A DNA stretch of 64,000 bases from CBDAMZ01 sp965197375. GTDB taxonomy: Bacteria > Acidobacteriota > Vicinamibacteria > Vicinamibacterales > UBA8438. Below, piece by piece: positions 42,107 to 51,307 of this stretch; position 1 is the stretch's first letter, and the number at the start of each line of letters is the position of its first letter. The notes below the pieces were generated by a model. It did no database searches. It had not been told where the DNA came from and was given only the letters and a program-made list of their open reading frames with translations. The stretch covers positions 186,001 to 250,000 of the forward strand of contig CBDAMZ010000009.1 of assembly GCA_965197375.1 (NCBI GenBank). Reading direction: 5' to 3'. The translations under genes were made by a program, and so were the position numbers.

Positions 42107-44711
42107 CCAAGTTCTTCACGTCCAGCGCGTTGTCTTCGATGAACTTCCGGCGGGGTTCCACTTGGTCGCCCATCAGAATAGTAAATATGAGGTCCGCCTC
42201 GGCGTCATCCTCCGCGCGGACCTGCAACAACGTACGATTCTCCGGCTTCATTGTCGTCGTCCACAGCTGGTCAGGGTTCATCTCGCCGAGGCCCTTGTAG
42301 CGATTCACCGAACCGCCGCGCTTGCCCGCGGTAATGAAATACTCCACCAGCTCGTCAAGTGAGCCGATCTCAACGTCTTGGTCTTTGTCCGCTCGCCGCG
42401 GCTCAGCGGCTAGCTTGGTCGACCGACCGATCGGTGCACCTCCGATGTTCGTCGCGTCGGCCGCAGCGCCAACGGGATCATCAGCGGCCTGCTCAGAGAG
42501 CCGCTCCGGCTCGCTGCTCGCAGCCGTCGTCACGATCATCGGCCCCTCCAACCCCTTGATGTCGCCATGGCTCGCTAGCAGCGCCCGGTACTCCGGCATG
42601 GTCACGAAATCGACGCCAACCTGGTGGCGTCGCGGGTAGCCGCCTGTGCGGTCCTCGATCAACAACACGAAGGCGTTGTGTTCCTCGTCCGGTCGGACGG
42701 CAACCGTGCGCGTGGCAGTCGTCAGCGCACGCACGAGCGCGTCGACCGCGCCTCGATCCGCAAAAAAGGTTCGCCCGTTAACCCCCCGCTCAAGCAGCAC
42801 CATGATGACGTCGCGACTCGGCCCACGTCGTTCGACCACCTGGAGCAGCTTCCGGAAAGCCACTAGCCGATGGAGCACCCGCTCGAGCCGCTCGCCCGAG
42901 AACTCGATTCCCGCAGCCGGCCGCCGGAGCGTGCGCGACTCGGTGGCCCGTTTGATCAAGAGGGTCTCTAGCTCACGATCGTCCTTGACGTAGTGCTCTG
43001 CCCGTCCCCGCTTGACCCGATAGAGCGGTGGCTGCGCGATGTAGATATGACCCCGCTCGATCAACTCGCGCATCTGCCGATAGAAGAAGGTCAACAACAA
43101 GGTGCGAATGTGCGAGCCGTCGATATCGGCGTCGGTCATGATCACGACACGGTGATAGCGCAACTTCGAGATGTCGAAGTCGTCTCGTCCGATCCCGCAG
43201 CCGAGCGCCGCGATCATGGTCCTGATTTCGTCGCTGCCCAGCATCCTGTCAAACCGGGCCCGTTCAACGTTGAGAATTTTTCCTTTGATCGGCAGCACCG
43301 CCTGGAAACGGCGGTCGCGCCCCTGTTTTGCTGACCCGCCTGCCGATTCTCCCTCTACGATGTACAACTCGCTGCGCGCCGGGGCGCGTTCCTGGCAGTC
43401 GGCGAGCTTTCCCGGCAGCGAGCTGTTGTCGAACGCGCCCTTGCGCCGCACGAGATCCCGCGCCTTGCGCGCCGCGTCGCGCGCGCGCGCCGCGGCGATC
43501 ACTTTGTTGACGATCCGTTTGGCAACCGACGGGTTCTCCTCGAAGTAAGCGCCCAACCTGTCGTTAAGGATCGTCTCGACGATCCCTTTAGCCTCGGTGT
43601 TGCCGAGCTTGGTCTTCGTCTGGCCCTCAAACTGGGGCTGTGGAATTTTCACACTGACAACTCCCACAAGACCCTCACGGATGTCATCCCCGCTGATACT
43701 GTCTCCGAGGTCCTTCCCCAAGTTCTTCTTGTTCGCGTAGTAATTGATCGTGCGCGTCAGCGCCGAGCGGAAACCAGAAAGGTGGGTCCCGCCTTCCTGC
43801 GTGTTGATGTTATTGGCGAAGGAATACACCGTGTCGGCATAGCCGTTGTTCCACTGCAGAGCGATCTCCACCTCAATCCCGTCCTTCGCGCCCTGCATGT
43901 AGATCGGCGCCGCGTTCACTGCCGTCTTGTTCTTGTTGAGAAAGGTCACGAACGAGATGATGCCGCCCTCGTACTGGAAGCGGTGGCTCTTGCCCGTGCG
44001 CTCGTCGTCGAGCGCGATCGTCACGCCGCCATTCAAGAACGCTAGCTCGCGGAGTCGATGTGCGAGGGTGTCGAAGCTGTATTCGATCGATTCGAAGATC
44101 TGGTCGTCCGCCTTGAAGGTTACCTTTGTACCACGCCGCTTGGTCGTGCCGGTCGCCTCAAGCTCGCTGGCCGGCCGGCCTCGCTCGTAGCTCTGTCGAT
44201 AGACCTGGCCGTCGCGCCAGATTTCAAGGGCGAGTGACTCCGCCAATGCGTTAACAACCGACACACCGACACCATGCAGTCCACCTGATACCTTGTAGCT
44301 CCGGTCGTCAAATTTTCCACCAGAATGGAGAACCGTCATCACCACTTCCGCCGCCGACTTCCCGCTAGTATGCTCATCGACCGGGATACCGCGGCCGTTG
44401 TCCACGACGGTGACGGAGTTGTCGATGTGGATGGTGACGTTTATGGTGTCGCAGAACCCGACCAGCGCCTCGTCAATTGAATTGTCGACGACTTCATACA
44501 CGAGGTGGTGAAGCCCAGGCGCGCCGGTCGATCCGACGTACATCGCCGGTCGCTTCCGGACCGCCTCCAAGCCTTCCAGGACCTTGATCTTGTCTGCCCT
44601 GTAGTCTGCAGACTCCAGTGTGGCGGCCTCTTCCCCAGCAGCCGTCTCTGGGGGGGCAGCACCGCCAAGTATCGGCCCTTCCCGGCCTTCATCGCGCTCC
44701 TGTTGTGTCAT
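42099..44711 (-). CDS. gyrB: DNA gyrase subunit B
   Basis: An 870-residue GHKL ATPase subunit. EVVDNSIDEAL and VDNGRGIPVDEH form the ATP site, YKVSGGLHGVGVSVVNALAE the lid and GTHLSGFRSALTR the transducer. The TOPRIM domain has IVEGESAGGSAKQGRDRRFQ and MTDADIDGSHIRTLLLTFFY, and RYKGLGEMNPDQLW lies near the end. It is longer than the 630-800 usual, with about 170 extra residues after RVKRGRAEHYVKDD (TATRTVAVRPDEEHNAFVLL), like the insert of proteobacterial GyrB. recF, normally between dnaN and gyrB, is absent. Confidence 0.97.
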   Translation of the reverse strand: MTQQERDEGREGPILGGAAPPETAAGEEAATLESADYRADKIKVLEGLEAVRKRPAMYVGSTGAPGLHHLVYEVVDNSIDEALVGFCDTINVTIHIDNSVTVVDNGRGIPVDEHTSGKSAAEVVMTVLHSGGKFDDRSYKVSGGLHGVGVSVVNALAESLALEIWRDGQVYRQSYERGRPASELEATGTTKRRGTKVTFKADDQIFESIEYSFDTLAHRLRELAFLNGGVTIALDDERTGKSHRFQYEGGIISFVTFLNKNKTAVNAAPIYMQGAKDGIEVEIALQWNNGYADTVYSFANNINTQEGGTHLSGFRSALTRTINYYANKKNLGKDLGDSISGDDIREGLVGVVSVKIPQPQFEGQTKTKLGNTEAKGIVETILNDRLGAYFEENPSVAKRIVNKVIAAARARDAARKARDLVRRKGAFDNSSLPGKLADCQERAPARSELYIVEGESAGGSAKQGRDRRFQAVLPIKGKILNVERARFDRMLGSDEIRTMIAALGCGIGRDDFDISKLRYHRVVIMTDADIDGSHIRTLLLTFFYRQMRELIERGHIYIAQPPLYRVKRGRAEHYVKDDRELETLLIKRATESRTLRRPAAGIEFSGERLERVLHRLVAFRKLLQVVERRGPSRDVIMVLLERGVNGRTFFADRGAVDALVRALTTATRTVAVRPDEEHNAFVLLIEDRTGGYPRRHQVGVDFVTMPEYRALLASHGDIKGLEGPMIVTTAASSEPERLSEQAADDPVGAAADATNIGGAPIGRSTKLAAEPRRADKDQDVEIGSLDELVEYFITAGKRGGSVNRYKGLGEMNPDQLWTTTMKPENRTLLQVRAEDDAEADLIFTILMGDQVEPRRKFIEDNALDVKNLDV

Positions 44712-44876
44712 TCCGTCCGTTCCGCCTTACGTCCGCGCACGGGCCGCTCCTGCCTCGGTTTGTCTACCTCACGGCTCACCCGCGCTCAACGGCGTCCGGC
44801 GCGCACCCTACTACACACAACCGCGCCGCTAGGTGCTGGGTAGGAGGAGAGGCGATCATCCTCGACTGCGGTTTAT

Positions 44877-46001
44877 TTAAACCCGCATCGGCATGATCAC
44901 GTACGTGTAGTCGCAGCCTTCGCCACCAATTGGGCGCATGACTGCCTGGCTCATCTCGTCTTTAAACTCCAGGGCGATGCTGTCTGTTCCAGCCACATTA
45001 AGGAAGTCGATTACATACTGCGCGTTAAAGCAAACCTGGACCGGTGTCCCCCCGTACTCCACAACCAAAGTTTCCTTCGCCTCACCTACTTCTGGGCTGC
45101 TCGAGATCACCTCAACGCTGTCCTTACTGATCTGAAACTTCACAGCACGTGAGCGCTCACTGGATAGCAGCGCGACTCGTTTGATGGCGCTCATCAACCG
45201 ATCGCGCTCGAATTCAATCGTCTTGTCGTTGCCTTGTGGAACCACTCGTTCATAGGCCGGAAATTGTGCATCGATCATCCTGGAGATTAACTGGCGGCCG
45301 TCCACTTTGAAAAACAGGTGTTTCTCGCCACGCCCGTATTCGACGTCTCCGTCGCCCTCCGCCAGGAGCCGCGCCAACTCCCACATGGTCTTCTTAGGCA
45401 GAATAGCCCGCGCCTCTCCCTCAACGTCTTTTCCTGTCCCCGCCTGTGCCCGCTTCGCAGACACCAGAGCAAGCCGGTGGCCATCAGTTGCCACTAGGGT
45501 TATCTGGTCCGGCTTCAACACAAGAAGAGCGCCGTTTAAAAAATACCGTGTGTCGTCGTGTGTAATCGTGAACTGCGTCTTTGCCACCATCAGTCGTAGT
45601 AGCGCGCGCGGTAGGGTTGCCGTCGCAGCGTCGCCAGGCTCCGGCAGCGTCGGAAAGTCTTCTCGTGGTAGGGTTTGTATGCGCGAATCAAAGCGATCCG
45701 CCGCGACCTTTACTGAGCCCTTTGCCTCCTGCTTGATCCGAATATCAGTTTCAGGAAGCGCCCGAACAATCATATATAACTTCTTAGCTGGGATTGTTAG
45801 TGACCCTGCTTTCGTGATCGTGGCTGGGCACCGACTTCGCAGCCCCACTTCCAAATCCGTCGCCAGAAGCTGTACATCTTCACCGCCGTTCGCTTCCATT
45901 AACACATTTGCGAGAATCGGAATCGTATTCTTGCGCTCAACGATCCCCTGTATGAGGTGCAGCTCGCGCAGTAAATCACTTTTCCGGACACTTAATTCCA
46001 T
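44877..46001 (-). CDS. dnaN: DNA polymerase III sliding clamp (beta subunit)
   Basis: A 374-residue clamp that tethers DNA polymerase III. I start it at ATG 46001 (MELSVRKSDLLRELHLIQGI), as family members begin MxxxVxxxxLLxxL. The three clamp domains are visible through repeated beta patterns such as TIPILANVLMEA, FTITHDDTRYFLNGALLVLK and DSIALEFKDEMSQAVMRPIG, ending YTYVIMPMRV, the canonical tail. Separated from gyrB by 165 bases with no gene and from dnaA by an AT-rich candidate origin segment. Confidence 0.97.
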   Translation of the reverse strand: MELSVRKSDLLRELHLIQGIVERKNTIPILANVLMEANGGEDVQLLATDLEVGLRSRCPATITKAGSLTIPAKKLYMIVRALPETDIRIKQEAKGSVKVAADRFDSRIQTLPREDFPTLPEPGDAATATLPRALLRLMVAKTQFTITHDDTRYFLNGALLVLKPDQITLVATDGHRLALVSAKRAQAGTGKDVEGEARAILPKKTMWELARLLAEGDGDVEYGRGEKHLFFKVDGRQLISRMIDAQFPAYERVVPQGNDKTIEFERDRLMSAIKRVALLSSERSRAVKFQISKDSVEVISSSPEVGEAKETLVVEYGGTPVQVCFNAQYVIDFLNVAGTDSIALEFKDEMSQAVMRPIGGEGCDYTYVIMPMRV

Positions 46002-46333
46002 AAGGGGTAACGACCTCAATTAACAGATTTAAAGCCAGCAGTCACAAGGCAATTTAATAACTATCAAATTACAGAAGAATTATATCAGGTATAGGATACT
46101 GTTGAAAACACTTAAGTGCTTTTTAACCGCTTTAAAATCAACACTTTAAATAGGCTTACTAAATGAGGATGTTTAACACCTAAAGTGGGTATTTAAGTGC
46201 TCACAACCTGTGTGGTTGGCAGGCCTGTGGAAGCTGTGGACGGAATAGACAACGGATAGCGGAGAGTAGTTGTATTCCGGTGGACTCTTCACAAAGACCG
46301 CGAGTTTAACACCCTAATATTAGGGGAAACACA
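46002..46333. other. AT-rich dnaA-dnaN spacer, candidate origin unwinding region
   Basis: This 330-base stretch is far richer in A and T than its surroundings. It contains repeated elements: GTTTAACACC at 46171-46180 and 46304-46313, TTAAGTGCT at 46112-46120 and 46193-46201, and many TTTAA blocks. The DnaA-box-like TGTGGAAGC and TGTGGACGG lie near 46225-46245. A perfect 14-base palindrome CCCTAATATTAGGG (46312-46325) sits just after the dnaA stop. In bipartite origins (for example Bacillus subtilis) the unwinding element lies here; its function here is inference. Confidence 0.5.
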
Positions 46334-47662
46334 CTATTTAAATGATTGTAAGAAGCTATTAATAAGAGTGTGAAACTCCCGGTCGTGTGTGCAGAGGTTC
46401 TCGATCTTACGAATGGAATGGATCACTGTCGAGTGATGCTTCCCATTAAAACTCTTCCCAATGTATGGCAGTGAAGCGTTCGTGAGTGATTTACAAAGAT
46501 ACATCGCGATCTGCCGTGGGAGCGCAACTACTTTTGAGTTATTCCGTGATTTTAAATCAGAGGTCTTTAACTGATAATAATTCGCGACAAACTTCTGCAC
46601 CATCTCAATACTAACTACCTCATCTTCGCGATTAAGGATGTCGCGTAGCACTTCCTGCGCGAGAGGGAGAGAGATCTGGCTCCCAGTCAACGACGCGTAC
46701 GCGATCAAACGAATCAATGATCCCTCAAGTTCACGAACATTCGACTTAATCCGCCCGGCAATATAGAGCGCCACATCGTCGGGTAATGGGACGGCTTCTG
46801 CCCCAGCCTTCTTTTTTAAAATCGCCACCTTGGTCTCGAGGTCTGGGGATTGGATATCGGCGATCAACCCCCAATGAAACCTGGACCGGAGGCGTTCCTC
46901 GAGCGTCGGGATCTCACGCGGAGGACAGTCACTACTGATCACGATCTGCTTCTGCGCGTCGTACAGCGAGTTAAACGTGTGGAAGAACTCGGTCTGGGTT
47001 CCCTCTTTACCAGCGAGGAACTGGATGTCGTCCACCAGTAAAACATCCATACTCCGATAGCGCTCGCGAAAATCAAGCACGCGGTCGTAGCGAACAGCGT
47101 TGATCATCTCGTTCATGAAGCGCTCGGTCGAGATGTAGGTAAGCTTTAGGCTTGGTGTCTGATCAAGAATATATTGACCGATCGCGTGCATGAGATGGGT
47201 CTTTCCAAGGCCAACCCCCCCATAGAGGAACAAAGGGTTATAAGAGCGGGACGGTGCTTCTGCAACTGCTACGGACGCGGCGTGTGCGAACTGGTTTGAG
47301 GATCCCACCACAAAGGTGTTGAACGTGTAACGGGGATTGAGCCCGCGCGGTGGCGCGGTGGCTGGTGGGTTGTCGGTGAGCGGTGGAACCACCGCCGGTA
47401 GCGTGGGAACTTGAGCCGTCTCTCCTTCGACGACAAACGAAATGTGCATTCCTTCGCGCTCGATCTCCGTTACGGCTTCGGTAATAACGCTGGCGTAGTG
47501 TTTGGTTAACCAGTCGCGGAACAAGGCGTTCGGCACGCGCACAGTCAATGCTTGGCCGGCGTCTTGGATAAACACCGTCGGCCTAAACCAAGTGTAGAAA
47601 CTGTGCCGGTTAACCTTGGTTTCAACGCGGGATAGGATCTGGCTCCAGACGTTACCAGACAT
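46334..47662 (-). CDS. dnaA: Chromosomal replication initiator DnaA
   Basis: A 442-residue AAA+ initiator. Domain I (WSQILSRVETKVNRHSFYTW), Walker A GGVGLGKTHLMHAIG, Walker B VLLVDDIQFLAGKE, sensor and arginine-finger regions (ERLRSRFHWGLIADIQ) and the C-terminal helix-turn-helix domain IV are present. The domain IV signature reads FNGKHHSTVIHSIRKIE, so His replaces the usual Asp of GGRDHSTVLH, a residue that contacts the DnaA box. Typical length. Transcribed toward dnaN, away from the DnaA boxes at 47843-47874. Confidence 0.97.
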   Translation of the reverse strand: MSGNVWSQILSRVETKVNRHSFYTWFRPTVFIQDAGQALTVRVPNALFRDWLTKHYASVITEAVTEIEREGMHISFVVEGETAQVPTLPAVVPPLTDNPPATAPPRGLNPRYTFNTFVVGSSNQFAHAASVAVAEAPSRSYNPLFLYGGVGLGKTHLMHAIGQYILDQTPSLKLTYISTERFMNEMINAVRYDRVLDFRERYRSMDVLLVDDIQFLAGKEGTQTEFFHTFNSLYDAQKQIVISSDCPPREIPTLEERLRSRFHWGLIADIQSPDLETKVAILKKKAGAEAVPLPDDVALYIAGRIKSNVRELEGSLIRLIAYASLTGSQISLPLAQEVLRDILNREDEVVSIEMVQKFVANYYQLKTSDLKSRNNSKVVALPRQIAMYLCKSLTNASLPYIGKSFNGKHHSTVIHSIRKIENLCTHDREFHTLINSFLQSFK

Positions 47663-48089
47663 CGCCGTTAGGGCTCGGTCGTGCGCACGGTTTCGCTCGT
47701 TGATCTCCTGGGTCCCGGCTGTGCGTGGGTCGGCAAGAGCGTGAAAATCAGACTGTAAAATAAGGCGATCCAGCCAAATATGCTTACCAGACCACCCTAT
47801 AACTCATCCGAAACGGCAACGAAGTCAGGCGAAAACCCAGGGATTTCCACAAAAATTTCCACAGTTGTGGAAAATGGCCTCGACAAGAACCCCCAGGGGC
47901 CATAGGCCGGCGACTGTAGCACACCCGATCGGGCCGGGCAATCGGAGACCCACCAGGCGCACGATATCGGGGGAGTTACGGTTGGAAATGGGCCCGGTGG
48001 GTTGTGATGACTCGTACAAACCGCGGCGCGGATGGACCCTGGGTCTTCGGGTAAGCCGTGCGCTACAACACGGCAGCATCTCCGTCGCG
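47663..48089. other. dnaA-rpmH intergenic region, candidate oriC
   Basis: This is the divergent spacer between dnaA (minus) and rpmH (plus), the classic origin location. It contains the DnaA-box cluster at 47843-47874. The rest (47875-48089) is GC-rich and shows no gene that I can support. The switch of coding strand on either side fits replication starting here. Confidence 0.6.
47843..47874. promoter_or_regulatory. Cluster of three DnaA boxes
   Basis: ATTTCCACA at 47843-47851, ATTTCCACA at 47855-47863 and TGTGGAAAA (reverse of TTTTCCACA) at 47866-47874 match the relaxed DnaA box TTWTNCACA with zero or one mismatch each. Close, regular spacing (11-12 bases) supports DnaA binding for initiation and for autoregulation of dnaA. 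Confidence 0.65.
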
Positions 48090-48119
48090 TTGACAGTCTC
48101 GAGAGCGCTTCGCTACCAT
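48090..48119 (+). promoter_or_regulatory. Candidate promoter of rpmH-rnpA operon
   Basis: TTGACA (48090-48095) and TACCAT (48114-48119) with an 18-base spacer, about 65 bases upstream of the rpmH start. A perfect -35 box and 4 of 6 matches in the -10 box. Confidence 0.45.
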
Positions 48120-48183
48120 TGTGGTCTTCGCGACGTATGTAAGGGGCTCGCTGTCGCCGCGGACAGGCTTGGGGATCGCGGAC

Positions 48184-48327
48184 ATGAAGAGGACATACCA
48201 GCCAAATCGTCGCCGCCGCAAGCGCACTCACGGCTTTCGCAAGCGGATGAGTACGAAGTCCGGGCGGCGGGTGTTGAAACGCCGCCGAGCCAAGGGGCGC
48301 AGACGTCTTTCTGTCTCAGACGAATAA
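48184..48327 (+). CDS. rpmH: 50S ribosomal protein L34
   Basis: A 47-residue very basic protein starting MKRTYQPNRRRRKRTHGFRK, the invariant L34 sequence, and ending in a short RRRLSVSDE tail. I use the ATG at 48184 that precedes KRTYQPN; an upstream in-frame start would add non-homologous residues. L34 is a late-assembling protein of the large subunit. First gene of the plus-strand arm leaving the origin. Confidence 0.97.
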   Translation: MKRTYQPNRRRRKRTHGFRKRMSTKSGRRVLKRRRAKGRRRLSVSDE

Positions 48328-48349
48328 TATAGCCAGCAAGTTAAAACCT

Positions 48350-48700
48350 GTGGAACGAACCTTAACCCGCCCCGAACGAATTCGGCGGCGGACGGAGTTC
48401 CTAAGGGTCCAGCAACGCGGCGTTCGGAACCGGGGGCGGTACCTCACGCTGTTCATTCTTCCGAATGGCCTCGATGTCAGCCGGCTCGGTGTCATTGCCA
48501 CGCGCCGGCTCGGCGGGTCGGTACAGCGGAACCGTTCAAAGCGTCTTGCCCGCGAGCTATTTCGCCAGAATAAAGGGCAGCCAGGCCTCGACATCGTTGC
48601 GTTGTTGCGACCAGGGTTTTCCGATGCGCGGATCGATGCCCTTGAGGCTGACTACCGCGCTGTCCTTCAGCGCCATGCCCGGACGCACGCCGGACAGTAA
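48350..48700 (+). CDS. rnpA: Ribonuclease P protein component
   Basis: A 116-residue basic protein, GTG start. RTEFLRVQQRGVRNRGRYLT and LGVIATRRLGGSVQRNRSKR LARE are the RnpA core; the family RNR signature (RNRxKRxxRE) is seen in QRNRSKRLARELFR. It binds the catalytic RNase P RNA in 5' maturation of tRNAs. Lies 22 bases after rpmH, the universal order. Confidence 0.94.
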   Translation: MERTLTRPERIRRRTEFLRVQQRGVRNRGRYLTLFILPNGLDVSRLGVIATRRLGGSVQRNRSKRLARELFRQNKGQPGLDIVALLRPGFSDARIDALEADYRAVLQRHARTHAGQ

Positions 48701-48989
48701 CACCCCGGACGAGGGCAGATCAGCCAGCGGCCGCTGGCTGGTCGGGGTCCCAGCACGGGGCGCAAGGGGCGCGATCTGGCTCTACAAGATCGTTATTTCA
48801 CCAATGCTTATGAGGTCCTGCCGCTTCATTCCCTCCTGCTCGTCATACGCTGATGAGGCGATCGAGCGCTATGGAACACTCCGTGGTGTCTGGCTCACGG
48901 TCCGCCGCGTGGCACGGTGCCACCCGTTGTGCCGAGGCGGTTTCGACCCCGTACCCCCGGGCGTCAGGACGACGCCACCTGGCAGTTAG
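48675..48989 (+). CDS. yidD: Membrane protein insertion efficiency factor YidD
   Basis: A 104-residue protein. RGAIWLYKIVISPMLMRSCR, FIPSCSSYADEAIERYGTLR and VARCHPLCRGGFDPVP are the YidD (haemolytic DUF37) pattern, including the conserved Cys residues (CRFxPSCSxYA and RCHP). The ATG at 48675 overlaps the end of rnpA by 26 bases; the first 35 residues are not conserved, so translation may begin later. It assists YidC-dependent insertion and lies directly upstream of yidC, as expected. Confidence 0.88.
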   Translation: MPGRTPDSNTPDEGRSASGRWLVGVPARGARGAIWLYKIVISPMLMRSCRFIPSCSSYADEAIERYGTLRGVWLTVRRVARCHPLCRGGFDPVPPGVRTTPPGS

Positions 48990-49000
48990 ACATATCTGGG

Positions 49001-50767
49001 ATGGAACGTAGAGTTCTGCTCGCCTTCTTCCTGTCGTTTCTGGTCCTCTTTCTTTACCAGAGCCTCGTCGTGCCACCGGCGTCCCCGCCCTCGTCCGAAT
49101 CGGTGAACGACGAAGCTGCGGCTGCTACCGTTGATCCGGCGCCGAGGACGGATCCCTTCACGGCACCGTCCGGCGACGACAACGAGCAGGCCACGCCGGC
49201 CGCGATTATTGCTGACACAGCGCCTCGCGAAATCATCGTCGAGAGCGATACGATCCGTGCGGTCTTCGCGAATCGCGGCGCCGAGCTGGTGAGTTGGGAG
49301 CTGAAGCACCACCTTGCTGAGGACGACGGTTCGCCAGTCGAGCTCGTCCCGCGTGATCTCCCTGCTGACGAACCGCGGCCCTTCACCCTCGCCTTCGACG
49401 ACGAAGCCCTTACCGCACGCGCGCAGCAAGCTCTGTTTCGAGCCAGCACAGCGGCGCTCTACGTGACGGACCGCGAGGAGACGCTGACATTCGACTTTGA
49501 GGATGAGACTGGGTTTCGGGTACGGAAGCAGTTCCGGTTTGATGGGGCGATCCACCCTTACGTCGTCGTGTTGACTGTGGACGCGGCGGCAGGGGAACGG
49601 CGGCTGATGCCCTCGATTCGCTGGGGCCCCGCGCTCGGCGGGGTCGAGAGCAGCACGTCGGGGATGGCGTATCGGGTTGGCCCCCGGGGCGTTATGTACG
49701 GGCGCATCCAGGAGGACGGATTTTTGTCCGAGCCTGATGTCGAGCGGCCGGACGCCTCAGATGTCGCACGGCGCCGGACGTACGTCGGCCAGCTTCAGTT
49801 CGTTGGGGTCGACAATCATTACTTTCTCGCCGCAGCTTTGCCGGGAGCCCGCGAAACCAAGACGACCTATCGGGCGGTACCACTGCCGCCGTTAACGGCG
49901 GAAGGAGACGCGCGCGACCTGATGGCGTTCGACCTTTCGTTCTCGGAGGGGATCACCGACATCCCGTTTTTCCTCGGGCCGAAGGATTTCGACATCCTGG
50001 AGGCGGCCAGCCCCGTGCTCGTGCGGTCAATCGAGTTCGGCTGGCTCTCCTGGCTCGTCGTGCCATTGCACCGCTCCCTGAAATGGGTGTACGGCTTCGT
50101 CAGCAACTGGGGCTGGGCGATCATCATCCTGACTGTGCTCATCAACGTTGTCATCTTCCCGCTCCGTCACAAGAGCGTGGTGTCGATGCGCAAGATGCAG
50201 GAGCTGCAGCCGCAAATGAAAGCCATCCAGGAGCGGTACGCCCACCTGAAGACAACTCATCCAGACAAGCAGAAGATGAACCAGGAGATCATGGCGCTGT
50301 ATCGAGACCGGGGAGTCAACCCGGCGAGCGGGTGTCTACCGATGCTGCTCACGATGCCGATCCTCTTCGCGTTTTATCGCCTGCTGTCGATGGCAATCGA
50401 GCTTCGTGGTGCGCCGTTCATGTTGTGGATCCAGGACCTCGCGCTGCACGACCCGCTCTACATCACGCCACTCGTCATGGGCGGGACGATGGTGCTGCAA
50501 CAGCGCATGACGCCGACCCAGGCAGACCCGACGCAGCAGAAGATCATGATGTTTATGCCGATCTTCTTCACTTTCCTCTTCCTGTGGGCGCCCAGTGGGC
50601 TGGTGTTGTACTGGTTGACAAGTAATGTCCTGGGCATCGGCCAGCAGGTGATCACTAATCGGATCATCGGTCCGCCGAGGCTGCGGACGGTCCGCCCGCC
50701 CGCCGAGCGTCGGATCAAGAGTGGCGGCACGAAAGGGCAAGCCGCTAAAGACCGCCCGCCGAATTGA
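49001..50767 (+). CDS. yidC: Membrane protein insertase YidC
   Basis: A 588-residue insertase. The first helix RVLLAFFLSFLVLFLYQSL is followed by a large periplasmic beta-domain (about 60-370), then the five-helix core: YGFVSNWGWAIIILTVLINV, the cytoplasmic hairpin with MRKMQELQPQMKAIQERYAH, GCLPMLLTMPILFAFYRLLS and FMPIFFTFLFLWAPSGLVLY WLTSN. The hydrophilic-groove Arg is in FPLRHKS. I chose ATG 49001 because it precedes the first helix directly. It acts with Sec or alone to insert membrane proteins. Confidence 0.95.
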   Translation: MERRVLLAFFLSFLVLFLYQSLVVPPASPPSSESVNDEAAAATVDPAPRTDPFTAPSGDDNEQATPAAIIADTAPREIIVESDTIRAVFANRGAELVSWELKHHLAEDDGSPVELVPRDLPADEPRPFTLAFDDEALTARAQQALFRASTAALYVTDREETLTFDFEDETGFRVRKQFRFDGAIHPYVVVLTVDAAAGERRLMPSIRWGPALGGVESSTSGMAYRVGPRGVMYGRIQEDGFLSEPDVERPDASDVARRRTYVGQLQFVGVDNHYFLAAALPGARETKTTYRAVPLPPLTAEGDARDLMAFDLSFSEGITDIPFFLGPKDFDILEAASPVLVRSIEFGWLSWLVVPLHRSLKWVYGFVSNWGWAIIILTVLINVVIFPLRHKSVVSMRKMQELQPQMKAIQERYAHLKTTHPDKQKMNQEIMALYRDRGVNPASGCLPMLLTMPILFAFYRLLSMAIELRGAPFMLWIQDLALHDPLYITPLVMGGTMVLQQRMTPTQADPTQQKIMMFMPIFFTFLFLWAPSGLVLYWLTSNVLGIGQQVITNRIIGPPRLRTVRPPAERRIKSGGTKGQAAKDRPPN

Positions 50768-51307
50768 GTGGTTAATGATGAGGCCGGCGCGCACGCCGTG
50801 GTGAAGCGAAGCAATGGAGGGTGGAGTCCAGTGGTTGACGATCTGAACACGCAGGTGGTTGAGTTCGTGCGGGCGGTCGCGGGCGCGCTGGGGATATCAG
50901 CCGAGGTCAAGGCCGAGCAGATCGAGGACGGAACGCGCATCACCATGGCGGGGGATGGCTGTGACATCTTCCTGCAGCGCAAGGCAGTTGCCCTCGATGC
51001 TCTGCAGCACCTCGTTAACGCTGCCTTCCGGCGCGCGCATCCAGGGCGGCATGTCGTCGTCGACTGTCTGAACTACCGAAAAGGCAAGGACGCCGAGCTG
51101 CGCGAGACGGCAAAGGTGCTGGCTGAGCGCGCCCGGGAGACCGGACTCCCGCAGGAGGTCGGCCCATTGAACCCGTACGCGCGCCGGATCGTCCACCTAG
51201 CGGTTGCGGAAAATCCTCAAGCCACCTCCGAAAGTGTTGGCGACGCCTTCATGAAGACGGTGATCATCACGGCGAGCGAGCCTCTTCCCGGCGCGCCGCG
51301 GAAGTAG
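50768..51307 (+). CDS. jag: RNA-binding protein KhpB/Jag
   Basis: About 179 residues from GTG 50768; a GTG at 50831 behind a GGAGGGTGG site is an alternative start that removes 21 residues. A KH domain covers TRITMAGDGCDIFLQRKAVA LDALQHLVN, preceding an R3H domain with VVVDCLNYRKGKDAELRETA and the LNPYARRIVHLAVAE signature. It lacks the N-terminal Jag domain found in some members. Jag/KhpB binds RNA, often with KhpA, and lies after yidC in many genomes. Confidence 0.9.
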   Translation: MVNDEAGAHAVVKRSNGGWSPVVDDLNTQVVEFVRAVAGALGISAEVKAEQIEDGTRITMAGDGCDIFLQRKAVALDALQHLVNAAFRRAHPGRHVVVDCLNYRKGKDAELRETAKVLAERARETGLPQEVGPLNPYARRIVHLAVAENPQATSESVGDAFMKTVIITASEPLPGAPRK

